Shown in pieces: positions 56,701-64,000 of a DNA stretch of 64,000 bases. Under the pieces are notes generated by a model. That model did no database searches. It worked only from the letters and a program-made list of their open reading frames with translations, and had not been told where the DNA came from. Within the stretch, counting starts at the first letter, position 1. The number at the start of each line of letters is the position of its first letter. The stretch spans positions 186,001 to 250,000 of the forward strand of contig NADL03000055.1 of the NCBI GenBank assembly GCA_002205965.3. The letters are read 5' to 3'. A program made the position numbers and the translations under genes. Source of the stretch: Kappaphycus alvarezii. Its lineage: Eukaryota > Rhodophyta > Florideophyceae > Gigartinales > Solieriaceae.

Positions 56701-59700
56701 TTATCGTATAGTTGCACGTTCTCTTCTTCCCCCCTTTCTTCTCCTTCAACATCTCTCATTCTCCTGCATCAACCCCGATCCTGTTGCTCTCATCGCGAAA
56801 GCCAAGCGCGATGACTTGCATTCGCCCTCCTGGGCGGATGTAGCAAGGTAGCACACACAACCATGAGTAGCGACGCTGCCATCGACGATACGGGACTTCG
56901 GTCATTTCCTGAAGGGATCGCTGCAGCATCCAGTGGCAAGGACCGCATTCAGGGCCCCATAAAGTCAAAGCCGATACCCAGACGGTGCCGCGCCCATCCC
57001 CGTCAACGGAAGACATGCCGGCCAGACGATCTGGCCCCGATGATGACTATTCTGACGTTCTCCGTTGGTCCGCCAGGCACGGTAGCTCTGCCTTCCTACG
57101 AGGACGCCCAGAAATGTCTCATCATAGCTGCAGAACGTGCGGGGATGCAACTACCGAAGCAAGCGCTCCTCACGGCAGGAGATTGGACAATTGTGGTTCA
57201 CTATGCCGCAGATTCGCCGACTCTCCTAAGCATCCTGGAGAAACTCCGCCGTGACATCCCCGGCGCTCGTCTGTCCACAAGCAGAGTATAGAAAGCAGTT
57301 GTCCAACGATCGTATGGCACGTCGGTGCGTGCGTAGCTGCCACCCGCGGAGTCGAAAAATTTCGAACCACTGAAACCGGAAACATAATGGCGGACCGCAA
57401 GGCCTTAGCGGGAGCAATCGCCCGCTTTATCGAAGACGCATCAACCACACTACCACCACGACAGAATTCTTTCGTGGAAAAGTTCATCGCAAAGTTTTAC
57501 AGGTGGTGCCCAGACTTGGCACCCACCAACAACGGACGGACCCCCGACACACGAGCCGGCAAATACTGACAACGAGAAGGTCGTCTCAGACATGGGCTCT
57601 CAAACAAAACTGAAGCGGCATTGGGCGCTGCAATCCCAGCAGAAGCCCACCTCGACGCAGTCCCAGACTCCATGAATGTCTCGGAAGTTAAACCGGCCCA
57701 GAAAGTCGCATCAAAAAAGGACCCCCACAGCACGACTGCAGCAGCATCGGACATTGTAGTCCCAGCGGAGGCTCATCCCGACTCTAGCCCAGCCTCCTCG
57801 GATGCCCCTGAGACAACATCGGCCCCACTGAGGCACATCAGAAATCTGCACAGGCAAGTGCCGCGGAACATTTCCCATCGAACAACCCGGTTCGGAACAA
57901 TAAAGTCACCACTGCTGCTCAGCACCTTAGCACTACCAAACCTGATACATGGGCCTCACCCTGCACGAAGCTGATGTAGCCAGAGCGGCGAACAAATCGC
58001 ATCCGCTCTTTGTCCCAGCGCATGAAGGATATGCGGGCGGCGAAGACGAATCTTGACCCTGTCCCCCCAACGGGACAACGGTTGAGCAAGGCATCTCACC
58101 ACTAATACTACCCGTCTCCCCGACTGTACACACAAATGTCTGTAATGACCCCCTCCGAAAGCCAATACCCGTCTCCACAAATTGGGCCCCTTCCATCCAT
58201 CCATGATACCATGCATAGCCACTGAGGCCGTTGGATATCTTTGATCGCATACCCAGGAGCTGCACGCACATTCTTGCCATACTACTCATACAGCTTTTTC
58301 GCACCGCTTCTAACGCAGGTAAATATCGATGCAGTCCAAACCGTCAAGACGTGTATTCTCCGAATACACCTTCTCCACACCGCAGTCTTGTGACGCTTTC
58401 TGTGCGGGGAAGCAGGGTGGCAGTCTTAGGTAAGGCAAAGCCAAGGGCTCCGAGACCGCATCCGCCGCGCCAATGCCGGTGAATGGGGAAAGCTATGGAC
58501 AGAAGCCATACAAGCCCAGAAGAACAGAGATGAGCGACTTATCTGGCGCCGCCCATGCCCGACTGATATCACACGCGACCCCAAAGTCCTACGAGTAGCC
58601 CACCTGGCTACGGACGCGCAATACGGACGTCCGATACGCACCTTACAACTGTCCCGCATATCAGACGTGCGTAACCCGCAGGTGGTAGATCATCTGCAAG
58701 CGCTGCACCCCGCACCATAGTCTCTTGTGAAGGCCATCCACCCAAGAGACATTCCCCCCCGGAGACATCTCGGAGGAATCAGTCATGCGTGCAGCCCGAC
58801 GCCTGAACCCATACTCAGCCCCGGGCACAGACAGAATGTCCACGCGGCGTCGTCGGTTCCTGGCCAACACACGGTTGAGCCCCGAGGTAGGATTGACAGG
58901 GATCTCGGCGCTGACTGCGGTTGAGATGAGATTGGCCCAGAGGGACCTCCCAGATGAGACAATCGCCCTGATCCCCGCTGTAACGCTGCTACCCATTCAA
59001 CTTCGACGGGACAAGATCCTCCCCATTGCAATTGGGACGGCATTGAGACGACTTGTTACCAGGGTGCTTCGACCACAAGCACTAAACGACACGGGGAATA
59101 CCTCGTGCCCTTACAAATGGCAAATGGCGTGCCCTCCGGTCTGGATTCCAATGTGCCCGAAGATGGAGACTGGTCGACCGCCATAGCGACAACGACGATG
59201 GTGCACTACTGTCAATGGATGCGCATAACGCATTTAACTGCTTTCCCAGACAGCGCATGATACATTTGCTGCCGAACAAAGTACCATCTTTGTGTCGTTT
59301 CCTGAAAATGATCTACGCGCGTAGCATACCAACGTTAGTACTCCCCGTGGCGCCTTCGCAACACATCCTGAGCCAAGAAGGGATGCAACAAGGGGACCCA
59401 ACAAGCATGTTGATGTTCTGGTGCATCCACTGGCAGTGCAAATCGCCAAGCAGACGCAACCTGCTTTCCACAAGTGGTATGCGGACGACACTCTCATAAA
59501 CAATCACGAGCAGCTTGAAAAGGCAGTCGCGATCTTGAGCTTTGCAGGTCCTGACCATGGTCTGTATCTGAATCTGGCGAAAACGAGATTATTCAGGCCG
59601 TGACAGCTGGGGGGAAGTCGGGCAACACCCTTGCTGCAACGCTTCCCACAAGAAAACTTCTCACTGAAGACATCGATCTACTCGGCGTCCCGATTGGGAC

Positions 59701-60012
59701 CCACCACTTCATGGAGATCTTCCTCTCCAGAAAAATCAACAGCTGAAAAAAACGCTATCTATGATCAATGGGATTGGAGACGTTCGCATAAGATTTCACT
59801 TCCACCGGGTATGCGCTTCGGCGTGCAAGCTTTATCACGTGATGAAGCTAACCCCCTCGAGTGTCATAAGCGCCGCCGCGCGGAGATTCGATGAGGATCA
59901 GTTGGAATTCTACTCCTGTTCCAATAATGTCCCGATGTCTGGTGCTGTCCGACAACAGATGACCCTACCTCTACGCCATGGGGCTCATGGCTTTATACGA
60001 TTGCTAACGCTG
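56701..60012 (+). mobile_element. LINE family A, copy A2, 3'-truncated by LINE C
   Basis: Longer at its 5' side than A1: an N-terminal frame from 56863 (MSSDAAIDDTGLRSFPEGIA) leads into the domain shared with A1 (PSYEDAQKCLIIAAERAG). Then follow the DRKALAGAIARFIEDA segment (57390-57440), a hydrophilic linker (57590-58230), the RT and its downstream helical region. The match to A1 stops at about 60010, just after PLRHGAHGF, where a minus-strand LINE C end begins. The missing part is the zinc-knuckle/RLE domain. Confidence 0.75.
58230..60012 (+). pseudogene. LINE family A reverse transcriptase, copy A2
   Basis: RT landmarks on the plus strand in several frames: LNPYSAPGTDRMSTRRRRFL (58803-58860), MDAHNAFNCFPRQRMI (motif A, 59215-59260), EGMQQGDPTSMLMF (motif B, 59374-59415) and KWYADDTLINNHEQLEKAVA (motif C, 59472-59530) with YADD intact, unlike A1. 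Then GPDHGLYLNLAKTRLF, and the helical region DVRIRFHFHRVCASACKLYH (59776-59835). Shifts and stops are common, for example after 59600. Confidence 0.75.
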
Positions 60013-60660
60013 AATTATGCGGCATGTGCGGCGAGCGTCAGTGATGCCGACCAAGTGGAAACCCCCGAAGAGGCCAGTGCCAGGGGGCGCAGTTCGATGC
60101 CTTCAGACCGGCAAGTGCGCCCGTAGTAGATGTGCTTCTTCAGGGTGGCGCGTTCGAGCGCGGATGTCCCGCCATCGGCGAGGTCTCGGTAGGGACCTGA
60201 GTGGGGGCTGACGATAGTAACGTCAATTCCTTGCGGGGAGGGAGCGAAGAGGGGATCATCGATGACGAGGTCGAGTTTCCGTTGCTCAGCCGGGCTTTTG
60301 TGGAAGTCGGCCGCAAGGGCTCGTTCTCGTGAGACATACAGCCCAATGGCAGGGTTGGTAAGGTGGCAGAGTAGACTGTCCGGTAACAGGTTGTGCCGCC
60401 TCACGGCCCTACCGCGCTCTTACAACGGAAGCGTGGTGACCGGGTGCATCAAGTATGGGGAGGTGCTGGGCGGTGCTTGTCGCGCACATCGGGCAGAGAC
60501 GAGAGCCGTCGAACATAGGGTTACCGAGGCGAACGTCAACCATAGTGCGCCAGACCTCGGCCTCGATGTAATGGTCATTCTTGGACAATGGTAGGGTGTA
60601 GAATGGAGCGGATGCAGCTGTGGAGGCAGCGGCTGCCAAGCGGGCACGCTGATGAGTGGA
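60012..60660 (-). mobile_element. LINE family C, 3' fragment (zinc knuckle plus RLE), minus strand
   Basis: Minus-strand frames: GNPMFDGSRLCPMCATSTAQ then HLPILDAPGHHASVV (C-x2-C...H...HH knuckle, 60530-60430), and after a shift VRRHNLLPDSLLCHLTNP (60410-60360), SPAEQRKLDLVIDDP and GIDVTIVSPHSG (60290-60190), the RLE core with E...D...D. It ends in an Ala-rich stretch near 60015. The pattern is that of the widespread RLE-type LINE C-terminus, clearly distinct from families A and B. Its end abuts A2. Confidence 0.65.
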
Positions 60661-60942
60661 GGATGCGGGTGTTAGCTGTTGCAGAGAGAGTAAAATGTTG
60701 GTGTAGAGGTGTGCGGGGTATTTCTTGCCGGAGATGACGGGGTCGGAGGCGTCCTGTCGGGACGTCCTAGTGTCTATAGGACCGTTGTGCTGACTACTCG
60801 TGGCACTTCTTTTTCAATACAAATTTTTTTACCTCAGCGCATTTCTTGTCCATCCGCATTAGTTCATGAGTGTAGATGGCCGATCAAAGAAAACTTTTCC
60901 AGATTGTTGACCTCGGTTAAGGGTAAAGCAATTTTCCCTCAC
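60661..60942. other. Short stretch without a clear feature
   Basis: A plus-strand frame from 60709 runs through here into the tandem repeat (to 61182). No homology that I can name; coding status doubtful. Confidence 0.3.
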
Positions 60943-61103
60943 CAACTTCTGCTGTTCGCAAGAAGTTGCCAACCTCTGCTGTTCGCAAGAAGTTGCCAAC
61001 CTCTGCTGTTCGCAAGAAGTTGCCAACCTCTGCTGTTCGCAAGAAGTTGCCAACCTCTGCTGTTCGCAAGAAGTTGCCAACCTCTGCTGTTCGCAAGAAG
61101 TTG
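60943..61103. repeat. 27-bp tandem repeat, six copies, with inverted arms
   Basis: Six head-to-tail units, first CAACTTCTGCTGTTCGCAAG, others CAACCTCTGCTGTTCGCAAG, each ending AAGTTGC. In the first unit CAACTTCT and AGAAGTTG form a perfect 8-bp inverted repeat; in the others one base differs. Because 27 is a multiple of three, all frames stay in phase; the plus-strand frame 60709-61182 encodes a nine-residue repeat (LLFARSCQP). Confidence 0.95.
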
Positions 61104-61639
61104 TGATTACGACCTCCTTTTGAAAGGAAATATAGTTCGTATTATCGTGGGGGTTTCAGAAACGAGGGCACATGTACAGTAATTCTTACTAATTCTTACT
61201 GTACTGTAACTTAACATAAAAAACCTTTACGGTAGGCAGTAAAAATTTCCGGCTTACAAAAAATTTACCTCTCCAAAATGTAACGGAAACTGTCGCGACC
61301 TCTAGAAAAAAAGGACAAAGTGTGCCTCGGTGCTACGTATGACGGATAGACACTAGTTAGAGACCAGGTAGTTGGAGATCAGGAGGGAGGTTGAGGGCGA
61401 TTGCAAGGGGTTCATATGATGGAAGGAGGCGGGTAGTGCGGCGTGGGGTGTATCTCTCTTCAGACTAATGTTTTTTTTTGTTTTGCAAGGTGCAATCTCA
61501 TACAGCAGTGATACAAAGTTTACTGTGATCCTCTCTGCAGAAACACTACTTGCCTGAATTACGGGGACATTGTGGGTGTGTTTACTGTGGAGCTCGGAAG
61601 GCTGCGAACTAGATGGGTCTGTGAGGAAGGAGCTATGTA
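61104..61639. other. Spacer with palindrome words, no gene seen
   Basis: Contains TACTGTACTGTAAC-type words (61196-61210), a direct repeat ACTAATTCTTACT (61188 region), and at 61313-61365 a minus-strand match to 50780-50830 (CACACTTTGTCC, ACTAGTGTCTATCCGTCAT). Confidence 0.4.
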
Positions 61640-62285
61640 ACAAAGAAGATAGCAGACGTCTTCATTCTATCTAGAAAGATGTGTGGATACCAGACAACAA
61701 ACAGGCTGCATTAGAGGAGATCACTAGTGTGGCGTGCCGTTGCAAAAGAAGTGATCTCTTCCTCGAGAAATGCCTCGTGGCTATATTCGCGACAGCTCTT
61801 TCCAGACTCGTGACAACGGTAAAGGCTTCCGGATGCCATCCTCCTAGAGTGGAGACTGGAATGGGGAGGAGCCTGGCCCTCTCGGGCGATGCGGAAGTGA
61901 AACTTTTGCAGAACCCTCATTGCAGAGGGTTCTGCAGTGGGAAGGGGCTAGTAAGTTGACGAACGTGAGGACGAAATAGTCCGTGCTACCAATCGCTCCT
62001 GTGGAATGTTGCAGGTCGAGGCTCTATGACGGGACCCCCGCGCTGGCAAGGTCGCTTCCTAACAGGGCAACTTGGTTGTCATGCCGGACAATGCGCTCTC
62101 TTCCGTTCCGACAACGCATAAGGTGATCCCCGTGAACTTTCAAGTTTCGGGGCATGATTGCCTCGGGCACTGTGTCCCTGGTGTGAATATAGGCACCTGG
62201 CGGAAGTGCTGCAGCCAGATGGAAAACTGTTTGTTCGGGATTTGCTTCTTCAAATCTCGACAGGCGGCGCAGTGGATCCATCCTT
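61640..62285 (-). mobile_element. LINE family D, 3' fragment, minus strand
   Basis: 62281-62024 contains LKVHGDHLMRCRNGRERIVR then HDNQVALLGSDLASAGV, a knuckle end followed by the R-H-D/N segment of RLE-type LINEs. In a shifted frame, 61860-61690 reads TLGGWHPEAFTVVTSLERAV and QRHATLVISSNAACLL, the conserved Trp-containing C-terminus of such elements. It differs from A, B and C. Its left neighbour is the spacer above; on the right it abuts LINE B6 in the opposite direction. Confidence 0.55.
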
Positions 62286-63650
62286 TCGTGCCGGGTGCTT
62301 CACGCGTTTCGGCTTGCTGACCCTCAGCACGCCGCGGAGCCTGCAGTGGAGTTTGACTCCCTGCAGCGATCCGCCTACGGCACGCTGCATAATGTCCCCC
62401 TCACCGACGACGCCTGGGAACAAGCTTGTCTCCCCCTCCGTCTAGGGGGCACGGGTTCTCCAGGATTGGCCCTGCACTGCACGCGGCTGTCGCCGCCAGC
62501 ATTCTGGACGCTGCCCCCGCCCCCTTACGCACCGCCGACTACGCAACACCCCACTCCGTCGCCGTCCTTGGGAAACAGGCACGGGGCGATCGATACTTCA
62601 CGGTCAACCAGGCACGCCGGCCCCTGCGCAATTTCGTACGCCAGATTCAAGGTGATCCGTTTGCCACCGACCTAGGCGTCTTTGACCCCGCCTCCCTTGC
62701 TGCCATGCCCGTCAACCTGCAACCTCATCTAAATCAGGCACAGCAAGAGGCCAGGGCAAAGGAGTTTTGGGGGGATGAACTATGGAAGAGAATGCCTCGT
62801 CCTAGCGGCCACTCCGACACGTCCACACGTCGCCGGATTCGAGGCTTGGCCTTCCGTCACACCGGTGCGGCGGCGTTCCTATATGCGCATCCCACCACTG
62901 CGACGAAGGTGTCATCAGCACACTGGAGCATCATGCTGCACAGGCACCTCGGTCTCCCAGTCTACACAGACTCGGTGCCATTGAAATGCCACCACTGCCA
63001 GCAGGACATGGATGTCCACGGTGACCATGCCGCCGAACCGCTGCGTCTCAGAATTTGGACGCATTCACCGCCACAACTCCGTTCGCAATGTGTTCGCGTG
63101 GCACGTGTTCCGCGCCGCCGGCCTTGACTACGAGTTCGAAGTAGAGAATCTCCTCCCCGGGACGGACTACAGGCCAGCTGACATTCTCCTCGTGCATCCC
63201 CCCCGTGACACTGAAGCTGGCTTACCAGACCGACCCATCGCATGCGACGTCGCCCTCACGTCACCGTTCAAGCAGACCTCAATTACCAAAGTGACGCAAG
63301 TCGCCGGTGGGGCTGCCGCCCTCACGCACCACCGCAAGGTCCAGGAAGTACAGCACAAGCTGTCAAGACTCCCTCGGTGCCCCTTCTCCGGATACCGCAT
63401 TATTTATCGAAGAGTTTGTACCACGTGTCGCCAGGAAATGCCACACCTCGGACGCTACGATTCGCACACGCATCTACCAGCGTATCAGTTGCACTTGTGG
63501 TCGTCGGTGGCTATGGCCATCATATCGCCGGCCTCACTGCACGTGACCGATGTGGTCCATCCAGTTAGCTCTTAACTGAAGAGTCGGTCAGTCGGTGTAC
63601 ACTCAAGTAAAGAGTAAAGATTCTCTCTCTCTCTCAAGCCTTGTAGGTTC
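62286..63650 (+). mobile_element. LINE family B, copy B6 (post-RT region plus RLE)
   Basis: Closest relative of B2. Order: MLHAFRLADPQHAAEPAVEF, AYGTLHNVPLTDDAWEQACL, then in frame 62426-63127 AVAASILDAAPAPLRTADYA, GVFDPASLAAMPVNLQPHL, TRRRIRGLAFRHTGAAAFL, HLGLPVYTDSVPLK and the knuckle CHHCQQDMDVHGDHAAE (62990-63040), then in frame 63012-63575 FGRIHRHNSVRNVFAWHV, FEVENLLPGTDYRPADILL and PIACDVALTSPFKQTSITK. It ends SLHVTDVVHPVSS-stop (63575) and a tail with AGTCGGTCAGTCGGTGTACA and a (TC)n run at 63626-63639. Few breaks: the youngest-looking LINE here. Confidence 0.8.
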
Positions 63651-64000
63651 TTTGATGCTCGGAGGGCTCGCGTAAGATGTTACTCCATTAGCGCCACGTG
63701 GACAGCGTTCGTCACATTCTGCGTGGGAGGATTATTGGAGCGGAAGCTGCTGAAACGGAGTCTGTCTGATAAGCGGCAACGAGAATTCCAGGCTAAAAAC
63801 GCGTCTGTGGCAAACAGAAAGGCTGCTGCTGCGATATCCACCACGGAGGTGAGACATATACCCGAAGTCGTTTCAATCTCCTCGATTGGCTTGAGGGGCA
63901 GCTGCAGCTCTGAAAATGTCTTTTAAAGGACATCGCCGGCAAGTGTGCGCATCGACGATTCCGTCAGGTTGTCGAAATACGTCGCTTATTTTCGATTTCC
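63651..64000. other. Right flank, no assigned gene
   Basis: A plus-strand frame at 63723-63926 encodes a basic, Ala/Ser-rich 67-residue stretch (LLKRSLSDKRQREFQAKNAS). No family recognised. Confidence 0.3.

Noticed and set aside
60943..61103. CRISPR-like array (27-bp direct repeats)
   Set aside because: Units are strictly head to tail without spacers, and the context is eukaryotic; it is a minisatellite.

Overview
The window is eukaryotic nuclear DNA: three recognisable host genes set in a dense graveyard of transposable elements. Eukaryote is well supported: a cytosolic ribosomal protein uL18 (RPL5) gene with a GT...AG intron, a PRA1-type Rab-acceptor membrane protein, an LTR-retrotransposon pair, and pogo, piggyBac and PIF/Harbinger DNA transposons. 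The compact single-exon or one-intron host genes separated by large nested-TE blocks suggest a protist or alga; a multicellular red alga is my best guess, an oomycete the main alternative. This is inference, not proof.

Layout. 1-6.5 kb: a retroviral-like protease relic (-), then a PIF/Harbinger-type pair, a Myb/SANT-like gene (+) and a DDE transposase (-). 6.5-10.9 kb: two degenerate pogo-like transposons (+). 12.3-15.8 kb: a LINE (family A here) with reverse transcriptase and C-terminal restriction-like endonuclease (RLE). 18.3-21.2 kb: host island with PRA1 (-) and RPL5 (+), sharing one intergenic region. 21.2-26.3 kb: the RPL5 3' end is tandemly duplicated (unit 195 bp) and the array is split by 4.37 kb of LINE sequence. 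26.6-27.8 kb: DrrA-like ABC ATPase (-). 28.6-30.1 kb: LINE family B. 34.0-39.4 kb: a Ty3/gypsy element with both LTRs. 41.3-43.8 kb: a second gypsy fragment cut by a Ty1/copia element (43.8-50.5 kb, -) that carries an additional two-zinc-finger frame ahead of gag. 51.3-55.6 kb: a piggyBac-like gene (-) split by a pogo-like element with good terminal inverted repeats. 55.5-63.7 kb: LINE fragments of four families (A, B, C, D), nested and truncated.

How the parts work together. Only PRA1, RPL5 and the ABC ATPase look like host functions (membrane trafficking, translation, transport). RPL5 and the ABC ATPase carry small indels that break the frame; in such an essential gene as RPL5 this is either a decayed copy or base-level assembly error, and it warns against reading every frameshift in the TEs as true decay. 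The rest is the product of at least ten element families inserting into one another. The most unusual signals are the copia element with an RNA-binding-type zinc-finger frame, the split RPL5 3'-end repeat array with a 9-bp target duplication, the pogo-in-piggyBac nest, and the enriched palindrome TACTGTACAGTA.
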